The notes: generated by a model from the letters alone, not told the origin. Counted from the first letter of the stretch, positions 11,096 to 22,965 are shown. The stretch: 64,000 bases of DNA from Heterocephalus glaber (GCF_000247695.1 NW_004624781.1:10158943-10222942), one strand, 5' to 3'. Made by a program: numbers and translations.

Positions 11096-11224
11096 GGGTT
11101 TGTAAGGAGAAGGATCCAGATGTGCACACAGGCAGGTAGCAAGGCAAGACTGGAAGCTTCAGGGCTGAGCCTAGAGTCTAATTTTTCAGCCTTGTCTTGC
11201 TTACTAATGCATCTGCAGCACCTA

Positions 11225-11307
11225 GAATAGTACTGGGCACTCAGTAGATATTTCCTGATGAATAAACGTATCATCAGATTATTTGCAGTAAACTGTTTAA
11301 GGAGACA
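11225..11307 (-). repeat. 83-bp near-copy of 9538-9620
   Basis: The 83 bases at 11225-11307 match 9538-9620 with four substitutions and no gaps. At 9538-9620 the block lies in the C-terminal half of the PRAME-like relic. Here it lies between that relic and the ALAD retrocopy, and its 5' flank also resembles an old L2-type tail (CAGCACCTAGAATAGT). It could be a PRAME fragment moved by local duplication, or a shared repeat. Confidence 0.75.
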
Positions 11308-11339
11308 AAGAAACCATATCTATGTATCTATATAGCCCT

Positions 11340-12320
11340 TCTTTCTTAAAATTTAAATTTCTTTATTTTCAGTTCTAAGAGCAGCACTTACTTTGTTTTT
11401 TCACTTCTCCAAGGGCCCAAGAGCTTTCTCAAGTTCTAGTTCCTGGGTCCGCACACTCTTTTCTCCTCTTTCAGCCACTGCTGCAATTGAGGTGTGCAGT
11501 AGGTGGTGATGACATTGGCACCTGCTTTTCAGAAGGCAGTCACCGGGGCCTTGAGGTCAAAGGCCCTAACCGAGGCTCCCAGCCACAGCATGACAAACTC
11601 TCTGGATACATGGCATCCGAAGTGTTTGTCCTTTAGCTCCTGCACAATGTCTAGGTAGCACACCCCCAGCTTTATCGTGAGCATTCAGGCCCCTTCCCAT
11701 ATAGCCCAGTCCATATGCAGAAGGCCAGCACTGGGCTCCAGGGAGACTTCCCAAAGTTGGGCCTGACTGAGTTGCATCCCATAAAGCCCATAGAAATAAA
11801 CGGGAAGTAAATTTGGTGCTGTAGATCATCACTGATACCCTCTTGCCAAGTCCAAGGCCCTCCTTGATGGCTTCCGCGTGTCCATCCATCATGTCCTGTG
11901 CCAGCCCTGGAGACACCCCTCTGCCCAGAATGATCCACTCTCACTCAGAAGCCACAGTGACCATGGGAGGTGTAGGGGAACAAGCAGACATTGCAGGCCC
12001 CTAGGAGGCTGGGGGAGATGGATCACCTCAACAGCTCAACTCCTCAGTCGATGCAGAGCCCTGAATCACCCTTGGGAACTCTGCAGGGGTTGCCAAAAGA
12101 TCAGGACTCAGAACAGGCCTTCATCCACCGGGGGGCTTCAGTATCTCTTCTAGCTGGTCACACCACACCTGGGAGGCGGGCAGCAGGCTGCATGTTATCA
12201 GGAACATCCAGGACAGACAAAGTTAAGTAGACGAGGTGAGAGGCACGGAGGATGGCGGCTGCTGTCAGGTCCGCAGCAGTGGGGAAAGCAGCTGCTGTGC
12301 AGAAGAGAATGGCTACAGGG
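11340..12320 (-). pseudogene. ALAD: ALAD (porphobilinogen synthase) retrocopy
   Basis: Intact ALAD joins two 5-aminolevulinate molecules to make porphobilinogen in cytosolic heme synthesis and is about 330 residues. Here the minus strand carries most of the gene in order without introns: LLHSS near 12300, the VPDNMQP region near 12205, VLIF, then NVCLFPYTSHGHCGF followed by a stop. Next are QDMMDGHAEAIKEGLGLGKR and RVSVMIYSTKF near 11890-11810, [23 protein letters not shown], and finally AGANVITTYCTPQLQQWLKEE near 11480. It is broken by frameshifts and stops throughout, and the initiator is lost. The part corresponding to the terminal stop has changed. Beyond it the sequence still looks like 3' UTR and carries AATAAA (complement of 11362-11367) before an A-rich stretch, as expected for a processed retrocopy. 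Confidence 0.92.
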
Positions 12321-12449
12321 TGAGGCCTGGCGGGCACAGGGCAGTCTCCTGGTTGGAAATGGGGTGTCTGCTCAGTGCTCAGCTCTGCCTTCCGAGGGGC
12401 TCTGACCTGTTACTCTAGTCACTACCATGACCACTCAGTCTCCCAAGAC

Positions 12450-13045
12450 CCACATCACAATCTAGTTTTTAACTGATGTCCAGAAATATAAAATTGTATA
12501 TAAACAGTTTATGGGGTAACATGATATTTTGATACATGTATGCATTACATACAATGTTTAAATCATGTCTATGTTTAAAACATGTCTATGTCCTCACACA
12601 TCATTTCCTTGTGGAAAAGACATTCAGAATCTTTTCTTCTAGTTTTTTGAAATATGTGGTACAATAATATTACCCATGGTTATCCTACTGTGCCCTAGCA
12701 CACTAGAATTTCTTACTCCTATGTAATATAACTTAATATCCATGGATGAACCTTTCTGCAGCCTTCTTCTCCCAGCCACTGGTAACCACCATTCCACCCT
12801 CAATTTCTATGAGATCAGTTTTTAAGATTCCACACGAGTAAGGTTTTGCAGTACTTGCCTTTCTGTGCTTGGCTTATGTTACTTAACATAATGATCTCTA
12901 GTTCCATCCATGGTGACATAAGTAGCAGGGTTTTATTCTTTTTTATAGCTGAGTATTATTCCATTGAATATATGGACCATACTTCATCAGTTCATCAGTT
13001 GATAAACACCTGGGTTGATCCCATTTCTGGGCTATTTTGAATAGT
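12450..13045 (-). mobile_element. L1 3' fragment, antisense
   Basis: Colinear with the reverse complement of an old L1M-type ORF2 C-terminal/3' region: CCAGCCACTGGTAACCACC, GTTCCATCCATGGTGACAT, TTTTATAGCTGAGTATTATTCC, CAGTTGATAAACACCTGGGTTGATCC and GGGCTATTTTGAATAGTG. 5'-truncated and diverged, with no usable ORF. Confidence 0.85.
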
Positions 13046-15594
13046 GTAGGCTTTCTTTTTGAGTTTCTGACTACTCTAGAAATTACACTAAATATAAGTA
13101 AATGAGTGCTCTTTCTTGGGGCATCCTTGGGAGGGTAGCAGTGGCTGAGGGAGGGGTGCCAGCGTGCAGGCACGGAGGAAGTTCATCACGTGTGGTGTGC
13201 TCTGGGAGGCCTGAGAAAACAGGATTCTGGATAGAATTCCAACCCTGAAGGGTTCAGAGGTGGCTGAGCAAAAGTAACCCCACTTAGCAAGGCCCAGCAT
13301 CAGAACCAAGAAGAAGCAGAGGAAGGGAGATGAAAAGGAGAGAGCTATCCATAAAAAGTCCATGAGGAGAGGGACCAGATGAGGACAACTGAACCCATGA
13401 TCAGCAGAGGCAGTCCCTGTTGGCAATGGCTCTTGTACCAGATGTCCCGATTGCAAAGAGGTGTGCAAAATCTCAAACTGACTGAGTTTAGACTCTGAGT
13501 TCTCTGTTTAAATATGAAAACACTGATTTAGCTTAGACCTAAAACGTGTATATTTTGCCTAGGAATTCTACCAGACGAAACACTTTTATGATATCTAAAA
13601 TCAAGTATTTAAAATCAGGTGATTTGAAAAATATCATAGGTAACAAAACAAAATTTAAAAAACACCTGCTGTCTAAAAATCCCCATAAATTGATACGGTC
13701 TAGCAGGTGCCACAGTCACAGTTCAATTCATAAGCAATTGTTCATCAGAAATGCAGCTGTTTGTTGGAATTCTAGCTGAGTTGAACTTTGGTTGGAGTTG
13801 GCCAGGTCCGGAGAAGCAGGTGGCTGGGGGGAGACCTGTGGAAGGGTTACATAAGCCAGTGGTTGGATTTGTTTTCACTGGGACAATGATGTGAGGCTGC
13901 TGCAGAGGCTGCTTCAGGCAGGATTCTGATGCTCACCTAGGTGACCCTGGGAGACCTCAGGGTCCCAATGCTTGTGAATCTTACCATTTTGGTTATCCTT
14001 AGTTTTGCAAGAGCACCAGAAGATGTGTGGTTCAGCCATAGGCAGTGCATGTCAACTCAGAATTTGGGTTGGAGGACACTCAGAAATTCAGGGTGGTTAG
14101 AATAAGAGGCTGGGAAAGGGGGAAACTTCTGGGTCTCAGAATGGGATGGGGAAAATACAAGAAATGAGATCAGAGAAAGAATTAGGTTGGTCTAGATGGA
14201 GGCTGGAGACCACCAATAGAAACCCAGTTATCAGACCAAGGGCTAAACTAATTGCTAAGCAGATGTGATGATGAATCATGCAATATATGGTTGGTCTGAA
14301 GCATCTTTTTGAATTCAAACAAGATGGGTCCTGAGAAGTGGGAGCCACAGTATCGTGCTGGAGTGGATCCTGCAACCTTGGCTGGGAAGTGGATGGGACC
14401 CCAGAGTGTATATCAGCGCCTGCAGACTTGGCCTGCAGTGTAACAAGTCGACGAGAGTCCCACAGGATCTAGGCCTCATTGCCCCAGTGAGACTGGAGGG
14501 CAGGGACCATGTTGCCTACTTCTTTCCATCCAGCGCACCCACTCATCATGTGTTTCATGCTCAGTAAATGTGTGCAGTGAATGGATGGATGGGTCATGGT
14601 TTCCTCAATTTACAAAAAAAGGTTGGAAAATCATTTTCTCCGTGGTTTGCTACCTGAAAAGAAGCTATCTTCCAGTTCCAGGCACGGGAAATGACGAGAG
14701 AATAATCAGCGAGTTAGAAGGAGGGTTTGGGGCCTCACCGGCAAGCGGAGGTGTCTGGGGCAGGGCTGTGGCCAAGTCAGAGATGGTGAGGAACATTTCA
14801 CAGGTGCGTTTGGTCTCCCGCACCACACGCCCCGTGGGTCTGGAGTCCTGCGGAGAATGGACCCGAAGGCAGGCTGCACTGCTTCTCAGGCCACCGGCAT
14901 TTCCAGTCGTGCACACGTCCCTTTCATTTCAAGTGTTGCTCACCAAGTCCTCCCGTCCCCTGTTCCCGGAAACCTCATCCTCAAGCACACCCCTCCCCCT
15001 TCACCGGAGCCAACCTCTCCAATGCCCGAGTCCCACCCGTTTAAACACCTAGGACAAGAGCCAGGTACCCTCTGCTCCTATGGCAATCACTGTAAGCGGG
15101 AGGGGAGATCTAGACTTCACCTTGGCCTGATTCAGAGATAAGGGGAGAGAAGTAGAGATTCTCCATCTGTGCCCAGAAAGCCCATGGCTTGCTGCTGCCT
15201 TCCCCTGAAGCTCTGTAGGGGCCACGGGCAGGCGAGAGGAGCTGATGGATACCCGAGGCTAGAGAGAGAAGAGATCAGAAAATGGGCGTGGGTCTCAGGG
15301 GGAGCTGGGGTCAGACCAAAATCAGCATAAGGGTTGGAATAGAGGGTGGAGTCAGCTCAATTAAAAGGCAAGGTCCAGAGAGACACCAAAACTCTGAGAT
15401 GACAATTTACATCTTAAGTAATTTTGTCCTTTGAAGGTAGAAAGAGCCTATATTGAAAGTTCCAGTGGATAATCTAAAGACATGGTTTAGATTCACACCT
15501 GGGTGGTTCTTCTATTATTTGTAGTCTCCATGTTATTATGATGATAATACTCATCTCTGCCCTGTGTGGCCATGTGGAGAATCCTAGCTAAGAT
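13046..15594. other. non-coding; no gene recognised
   Basis: There is a 126-codon minus-strand ORF (13088-13468), hydrophobic in the middle, and plus-strand ORFs at 14570-15141. None carries a motif I recognise. 14680-15040 is locally GC-rich with some CpG but is too short and weak to call a CpG island. A weak L2-tail phrase lies near 14545. Confidence 0.4.
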
Positions 15595-15725
15595 TTCGTG
15601 GACCCGGGCTCTTCACTGAAAATCCACTCACTTCTCTGGCCTCAGTCTATTTCTCTGTAAAACAGAACATTAGCAACACTCTAAATAAGCTTGTGAGAAT
15701 TGAATGAAACACTGTTTTAAGATTT
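15595..15725 (+). mobile_element. MIR SINE
   Basis: GGGCTCTTCACTG..., CACTTCTCTGGCCTCAGTCTATTTCTCTGTAAAACAG and TAAATAAGCTTGTGAGAATTGAATG give the MIR order in plus orientation. Confidence 0.75.
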
Positions 15726-17143
15726 TTTTAAAGGCCAATGGCCAAAATCATTTGAGAGAAAGAGTTATAATTATGTATTATAAACTAGCTACAGGAGGGG
15801 TTGTTACACATGGAGACTGTACAGAATATTAATGTTTTAAATTTATTTCACATGTTGTTTAGCTTTTCTCTTACATGTCAGATATTATTAGGGGCCTCTG
15901 AGGCCGAGTTTTAAAACCAAAGAAAGACATCAATGAAATGTCCAATAAACTGTGAGCCCTACCCAGACTCCTGATAAGATATTTACATTTCCACTTACTA
16001 CTGACGCCAAGAACAAATACTAATGTAAGACTGGATAGTGAGGGAAACATGTTTTAACAGGTAAAAAGGCTTACCAAGTCTTGATAACAGGCTGCTCGAG
16101 CCATATTTCTGCTCTCCCAGAGACACAGAGGCTCTGTTGCTATTGGTTGCTATTGATTTTTTGCTACACTATCGCAATGATCCTATCACAATTTCACCTC
16201 TCTAACATTTTGTAAATAGTATCCTTATGGGATTTTTTGAACTACTAATGTTTGAAAGAATCTTAATGGCATAGCTGCTCAGAAGTATTAGTGGGGTAAC
16301 CTTGATTTCTAGTGGTGGAACTTGTGATCAAATAGGGGCTTTGGGAGCTGAGGTACAAATTGTCAAAATGCCAAATGGAACAAAAGGAGATGTTTATTAA
16401 TTAAAATAAAAATAGTTCTTAAAGACCTGGGATAACTCGAATGAAAAAAAATTATAAAGGTGACACCAGAAGGAGAACTGAAGAAAGGACCAGGAATCTT
16501 AGTAAAAAAAAAAAAAATTAAGATTGCAATAGTGAGGGTGATGCCTAGTAGAAAAGCTTAAAAAATGAGATCAGACATTCAGAGTCATCTCATGTAATCT
16601 GTATCATATACCTGTACCATTTTACTAGAAATTATTTTAATATGAAGACTATGCTAGCATTTTAGAAAAATTGCAAACTGAGAGAAGACAACCACAATCT
16701 TATCACCTGAGTATAATTGCTAAAATCTTTCCATATTCCCTCCTGTCCTTGTCTACATGGAAGACCAGAATGGCTGCCCCAAAATATGATGTGCAGTGGA
16801 GCTGAAGGCAGGGGAGCAGAGGCAGGAGAGTTCTCGGCCTTCCCTCACCCTGGCTAAAAGCAGGATGTAGATTTATAAAGACCCCTTTCTACCAGGAAGA
16901 CAAAAGTTAGCGAGGGAAGACAGATTTAGACCCCCCGAGGCCTAGAATCAGAGAAATCTACAGCAACAGACTGTGCTGACTAGCTTTATCTGCCAGGTGT
17001 TGGCTTTCTCCCAAGTTACCACTCAGAGAGACTTGAAGACATTGTTTGGATCGTTTTTTGTTTTTTTTTTAAAACAATTTACTGTTCTTTGTTGAAGAAA
17101 GTATCCTAAGACTCTCTAGGTGTCTTCATGTGTATATGAAATA
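15726..17143. other. A+T-rich non-coding; possible unassigned old repeat
   Basis: No gene was seen. 16750-17030 (CCCCAAAATATGATGTGCAG ... TCTGCCAGGTGTTGGC) has the look of an old LTR, but I could not assign a family. Short A-runs lie at 16507 and 17060. Confidence 0.35.
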
Positions 17144-18386
17144 CAGCCATGTGTCACCTAAGAGAATTCATCCCAAGAACTGAGTCACTCAGAGGTTTCG
17201 TCACTGTGCATGCCTTCCACACACTCAGACGGCACAGCCCACTCCATACTTAGTCTGCACAGTGCAGCCTGTACTCTTGCAGGGCAGTATTGTGCCAAAT
17301 ACTATAGGCAAGTGTAACACAATGGTCCTCGTGTATCTACATTTATCTAAACATAGAAAAGGTGCAGTCAAAATCTGATACCAGAGACAAAAAATGGTGC
17401 ATCTGAGTATAGCATGTACCTGGAAGGGGCTTCATGACTGGAGGTGGCTCTGGAAGGCTTCGTGGGGGACGGGGAGTACATGTGAAGGCCCAGGACAGTG
17501 CTGTCCCGCCCTGCTGTAGACTATATTCACTGCACACTTTGGCTACACTACCTACATTTTTTTTTTTTTTTTTGCTATCAGGGATCAAACTCGGGACCTC
17601 GCGCTTGCAAGGCAGGTGCTAGAACCACTGAGCTAAATCCCTGGCCCCTACACTACATTTATATAAAAGCGTTTTCATTTTATTAATAAATTCACCTGAG
17701 TGTACTGTAACATTTTTACTTTATGAACTTTTACTTTTTTTAGCTTTTTAAAACATTTGACTTAAAACACAAACACCTTGTACAGCTCTTCCAAGTGTTT
17801 TCTTTCTTTGTAGTTTCACTCTATAAGCTTTATTTTCTATTTAAACATTTTAAACTTTTACAATGCTTCTGTTAAAAACTGAGAGACAAACTCACATTAG
17901 CGTAGGCCGACACAGGTGCAGGCCCATCAGTATCACCATTTCCCACCTCCACATCTTCCCCCTGTTGGTATCAGCGGTGGCAGTGTCGTCTTCTGTGACG
18001 TCAGTGCCTGTTGTGGAATGCCTCTTGAAGGACTTGTCTAAGGCCGTGGGACAGTTAACTTAAAAAAAAATAAATAGAAGTACTCTCAAAAAATGATAAA
18101 AGTATAGTACTGTATGGTAAATATGTAAACTAGTAACATACTTGTTTGTTATCCTTATCTCATGTTATGTATTATACATAATTGCATGTGCTGTACTTTT
18201 ATGTGACTTGCAGCTTGTTTACACAAATTTGCCACACATACACACAGACACAAGTAATGTGTCACACTATGATGTTACAATGGGTACAGCAACATGAGGC
18301 AATAAGAATTTTCCAACTCCCTTATAATTTCATGGGACCAAACATTGCATACATGGTCTGAAACATCTTAATGTGGTGCATAGCTG
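17144..18386. mobile_element. pogo/Tigger-type DNA transposon, near complete
   Basis: The element begins CAGCCATGTGTCAC, and the reverse complement of its right end begins CAGCTATGCACCAC. This is a matching terminal inverted repeat with CAG...CTG termini, and it is flanked by TA on both sides (17142-17143, 18387-18388), the target of Tc1/mariner-pogo elements. Internal phrases such as TAAACATAGAAAAGGTGCAG and the TATAATTTCATGGGACCA near the right end fit the Tigger4/Zombi-like family as I remember it. No transposase reading frame survives. An ID SINE is nested at 17557-17648. Confidence 0.8.
17557..17648 (-). mobile_element. ID SINE nested in the Tigger-type element
   Basis: T-run, CAGGGATCAAACTCGGGACC, CTTGCAAGGCAGG and CACTGAGCTAAATCCCTGGCCCC. 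A direct repeat of about 10 bp related to TACACTAC..ACATTT lies on both sides. Confidence 0.93.
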
Positions 18387-18795
18387 TATATGTGTCAAAT
18401 AACTTGTTTGTTTCTCTCTTGCTAATCTGTTTTGTGTAACTGGGGTTCCTTCCAACTAACAATGCATGGGAATTTAATTTTCCCCTGATTATCTATTTAC
18501 TTACTTTTCAAAGTTGTATACTTCATGTAACATTATACATTTATACTATATTTACGGTCTTCATAAATCTTAGTTTTCATGCTTATATTTGTCTTTCTCG
18601 CTTTCTTCAGTCACTTCTTGTCCCAGGAATAATCAGATTTCTTCAGCTTTTTTTTTTAAAGAAATCTTCCTTAGCTCTTTATTTTAATAGATTTGATAGA
18701 TATTGTCAAATGAAAAAGAGTAAGACACAGAATGGCAAAACTATGTATGGAATGCTACTTTCCTCAGAAGTTACACGTCCTCTTTGGTTACAATG
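18387..18795. other. A+T-rich non-coding
   Basis: No gene or confident repeat seen; short T-run at 18650-18658. Confidence 0.4.
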
Positions 18796-18808
18796 AGCAT
18801 TGATTTTT

Positions 18809-18905
18809 TTTTTCTTTTCTTTTTTTTTTTTGGTACCAGGGATTGAACTTGGGTCCTTGGGCTTGTGCAGCAGGTGGCGAAACCACTGAGCTAAATCCCT
18901 GGCAC
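18809..18905 (-). mobile_element. ID SINE, antisense
   Basis: Long T-rich tail, GGTACCAGGGATTGAACTTGGG and CACTGAGCTAAATCCCTGGCAC. Target-site duplication AGCATTGATTTTT at 18796-18808 and 18906-18918. Confidence 0.95.
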
Positions 18906-18918
18906 AGCATTGATTTTT

Positions 18919-21302
18919 GAGACTCCTCTAGTTAGGAAAGGTTGTAATTCTACCAACAGCAAAGCTTTTGTGCTCTTTTAGCAATTCTTTGGCAGCTTTC
19001 CCTTTCCCCTAGGAATACTTATCTTCCCTATATATCTTAATCTGATAAAAAAAATTTGTATTTTTTATCCTGGGAGTCAGCCCTATGAAGTCATAGCCTC
19101 AGCTTTCTAAAGCAACGACTAACAGCTGGTTCTCCACATGGAGGACCAGGGAAGGATTGCTGCAAACCCTTAGACTCGACCCAGAGCTCAGTCTTAGCAC
19201 TGTACTTCCATGTCCTAAACTGCTTGATTCTCTGCATGCCCCTCAGCTGGTTTGAGGGGGAAGAACCCTCACACATACACATAACTTCCACCGTCTTCGG
19301 GGCAAGGATGGACTCCGTACACCAGCAGCTCTCTAAAGAGGTCTCTAGCTCTCCAAGTTCCTTCTAGATTTCCAAATGATAAGAGGTTTCCAGCGCTCTT
19401 CTTTGAAAACAAAGCTATCCCTTTGCCCCATCGTCATTATAAATAACTTGTGCAATCATTTTTCTCAAGCAAGTAGGAAGACAAAACTAAATCAAGTTGT
19501 ACTGGGAGATAAAGCAAAAGTAGTAAACTTACCAGGCCTGCTTTGGTCCCTAAATAAATGAAACCTTAAACTCCAGTAAGTCTAGATTCCGACCTCTATG
19601 ATCCCATTCTTTCTTAATGGAATGGGGAATGCCATTCACGTCTTACCAATTCTAACAAAAACTTTACCCTGACTTTTACCATGCGGATATCTGATTATGA
19701 TGTTTGAGGACATGATAATCATGTGAAAAAACATCACCGCTTTTCCATAATAACTTGCATAATAACTCCTAACAACATAATAACTCCTATAACATAATAA
19801 CTCCTAATATTGAGGGCTCTTTCTCTTTAAATGTCTATCATGAATTTATTTTGTGTGTAAGCCAGTCCTTCTGCGATCTGACTCTCTGAACTAGTTGAGA
19901 GTACACCTCTCTTTTTTTCCTGAATACTTTTGTCTTTGAATCTTTTTCAAATCTTCAGAGTTGGTCTAGTATTTACATTGGAATATGGGCAGTGATGGAA
20001 ACCTATTGTTTTGGAATCTCATCCAAAACTCAGATCAAAATCATTCTTTTGGGTCATCCTGCCAAAAAGCCAGGTGCAGAATTGGGATTCAAAGCTGGGA
20101 AATTTGAAGCAAGCACAATTTCTACCATGCTTTGTTTCCCCTGGGTATCCTAAATTTAAATGCCTGAGTTTCACTTATCATTTTAATTGCATTCAGACTT
20201 TCATTTCTCCTGGTGTGACAGACAGCACTGTCACTAAGGCCCCCATTTTCCCTAGGTGACACTGGGGAAAGAGGTTGGTTGTGAGAATCAGTTGTCCTAG
20301 TGACTCTAAAATCCTAGCATATGAGCTGCCATGACATAAATTTAATTCTAGAAAGAAAAAAAAGTCACTATGAATCTTATTGTATGGGTAAGTTTTAGCT
20401 CTGTGGTAACTAAGAGATCATCCAATCATGTCACATCCCACCTAGGTTCCAGACTCTGTAATTCCTTCTCTTTCCAATACTGGAATCACTTGGTTCCTAC
20501 ACACAGGACTCCCTGTGCACAGTGACTTCCAACACAGATGGAAGTAGGTGGTTTTCAGCCAGTTTCATTCCTGCATTCTGGGAACTGAGAACTCGACACT
20601 GATACTATCCTATCACTCCAGCATGCCCTGTTCTTATCACTGAACCTTAACTTTGGACCACTACGCTGCTTTTTTAGAAAATTACCCAGAACCCCTTTAT
20701 CTTCAAAGTATTCTAACCCAGAACCTTAGGAGAGATTTTTCTCATCTTTTTAAAATTTGAGCCCACAACTGTGCCTGGGCTCCATTTACTGATCATGAGC
20801 GTCATCACTTCTCCACTGCCATCATTTGCCTGAGCTATGACAGGTGAACAGCACAGCTGCTCACTCAGTGAGGCCTCCTTCAAATGGGCACTGGGAACTT
20901 CCCATAGGCCAGGCCCTGCTAGATACTGAGATCTGGCAAGAAGCCTTTTGTTACAGGTCCTTATTGCAAATATTTCCTAGTCTTTTGTTGCTGCTACAAC
21001 CTCAATGAGGGGATAAGATAGGTCCCAATACAAAGGGCCATTTAAAGGGATTATGAAAAATTGGTATCTGTTCTCCCCATCCCAGTTTCTCTTCCTATTT
21101 AATTGCTTCACTGAACATCAACATTTGCTCTTACAACTGTGGGCTGGAGGAAGCAAGGCATGTTTAGGATATGCACAGTAAAAGGGGGCCAGATAAAAAC
21201 ACCCCCTGAAGCTTAGTGAATTGGGCAGACTACTGAGTTCATCTGTTCCAGCCAGGTGCTCTCACACCACTGCCTTCTAGCATAAATCATCAGCTCAGCC
21301 AC
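18919..21302. other. non-coding; no gene recognised
   Basis: The short ORFs have no motifs. 19735-19805 contains three imperfect tandem copies of a phrase built on CATAATAACTCCTA. Otherwise nothing was identified. Confidence 0.4.
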
Positions 21303-21329
21303 TTTTTTTTTTTTTTTTTTTTTTTTTTT
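21303..21329. repeat. poly-T run (27 T)
   Basis: This homopolymer marks where the second contig begins after the gap, where it is 30 T long. Such runs are common break points for assemblers. Confidence 0.95.
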
Positions 21330-21529
21330 AGTTTAAGCCATTCCCCTGCTCACTCCAAGACATCTGTGGAACTACCCCTCTCAGTACTGGCTTCACACCT
21401 TATCTTTTTTTGGGCCACCTGTTGCCCCTAATGGATCCCACTGTGCTCCCACATCCTACTTCGCCTGCTGGGGAGTCAGGAGCGTGAGTGATCCTAGTAT
21501 TCTGAGGCAGGTGACTGAAGTGGCACTGA

Positions 21530-22340
21530 AGTATTCAGACGCTCCTTGTTTAATAACCGAGTTCCATTCCTGAAACTAGATTATTAAATGAATTGATCCT
21601 TAAATGAGGAATTATACATAGTATGTACAATATTCAGAACAGAGAAATGGTGATCGACAGATTTTATAAGACCATGCTCCAAATCACTCCCTTCCGCATC
21701 AAAACGGGCAAATCATATATTTTTTGCATATTGAAGTAAAAAAAGCAACCTCATATAAGGTTGCCTCAATACCCAAAAAATGTCAGATAGCTTATATTCC
21801 TCAGTAAGAGACATTATAGAAATAACACACATTTTTGAAGACATTTGCCTTTTCATGAATGCTGTTTATTTGCACAACATGCTTAGTGAGTGTACTTAAA
21901 ACACAATAGGCTACAGGCACTTCTTGTTTGAGGATTGAGTTCAGTTCTTATGGCTAGGTCAAGCAAAATGGTTGCTAAATGAGAAATTGTATATACGAGG
22001 TACATTACAATATTCAGAACAAAGAAATGGTTAAAGGAAACTCCAACTTGATGACTTTTATTTGCGTAACTCTTACACGCAATACTGTTATGTGTAACAA
22101 CATAAAGCTACAGTACTTTACTGTACAGTAAAATCAGCAAAAATTACAGTGTTGTATAAACGAGGTAAAAGACATTGAGGCTTTATCGATAAGATGTACA
22201 GAACTGTACAAAAAAGACAGTTCAAAAGTCTGAGCGGCAGGTGAACAGTCGTTAACCTGGTAAGCCATTAAATGCGGAATTTGTTCTGACGTCCCCCATA
22301 TTCACTTGTATTTGTTCTCATTCATTTGTATTGTCCTCAT
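21530..22340. mobile_element. Tigger-like DNA element(s), tandem ends
   Basis: Two diverged direct copies of one terminal segment are present. The first is near 21539-21655 (CCTTGTTTAATAACCGAGTTCC ... ACAATATTCAGAACAGAGAAATGG). The second is near 21918-22035 (CTTGTTTGAGGATTGAGTTCAG ... ACAATATTCAGAACAAAGAAATGG). Downstream TAAAGCTACAGTACTTTACTGTACAG and AGTCGTTAACCTGGTAAGCC fit a pogo/Tigger-type non-autonomous element. The family is not assigned with certainty. Confidence 0.6.
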
Positions 22341-22510
22341 GTCCCTCATACTCATTATTAAAATGAACAAAAGATATATTTAGGATCGATGGCACGCTAG
22401 GAACTGTACAAAGAATTCCCAGAGCAACTCGCAGCCAGCAGACTCACATATAAAAATTATCATTGAGGGTGATAAAGGGCTGTCAAGTTCATTCATAAAA
22501 TTCACTGATG

Positions 22511-22620
22511 GGATGCGGTATTGCTCAGTGGTACAGTGTGTGCTTAGCTTATGAAGGAGCCTAGGTTCAATGCCAGCACCAAAGAAAGAAAAAGAAAAAA
22601 GAAAAAAAGTACAGGGGTGA
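22511..22620 (+). mobile_element. older ID-like SINE with GA-rich tail
   Basis: GATGCGGTATTGCTCAGTGGTACAG, GTTCAATGCCAGCACC, then an AAAG/AAAAAG tail. It ends in AGCACC rather than GGTACC, so it is a different and older subfamily from the other ID copies. Confidence 0.75.
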
Positions 22621-22667
22621 TTTTAAGGTGATCCCCATCCCCAGGTGGGACGACGGGTGGTGTCAGG

Positions 22668-22965
22668 CACTATGTTAGGTGCTTTGCCTCCTTCAAAATC
22701 AGCTTCGTAAAGTAGAACCTACTTCTCAGTCGTGTGTGGCCATGCGTGGGCGTGTTCGCACAGACGCATGCGCACGCACAGACGCACGCACATGACGCAT
22801 GCACATGCGCTCTTTGACTCCCGTGTTCAAAACCGTGGAAACTAATGCTGAGAGCGAGCCACCTGCCGGGATTTAGTCAGAAGCTTAGAATTCAAAGCCT
22901 GACTGCCTCCTGGTCTTGGATAAGCCGCCCAGCCTCTCAGAGCCTGGGTTTTAGAGGGTGGAGAG
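22668..22965. mobile_element. MIR-like fragments around a CpG-rich simple repeat
   Basis: 22668-22735 resembles antisense MIR (GTCAGGCACTATGTTAGGTGC). 22885-22965 resembles sense MIR (CAAAGCCTGACTGCCTCCTGG ... CAGCCTCTCAGAGCC). Between them 22770-22812 is a CGCACAGACGCA-type degenerate repeat with dense CpG. Confidence 0.5.

Noticed and set aside
13088..13468. 126-codon hydrophobic minus-strand ORF
   Set aside because: No signal peptide followed by a conserved domain, no known family and no splice context.
14680..15040. CpG island promoter
   Set aside because: Only modest GC and few CpG; too short, with no gene adjoining.
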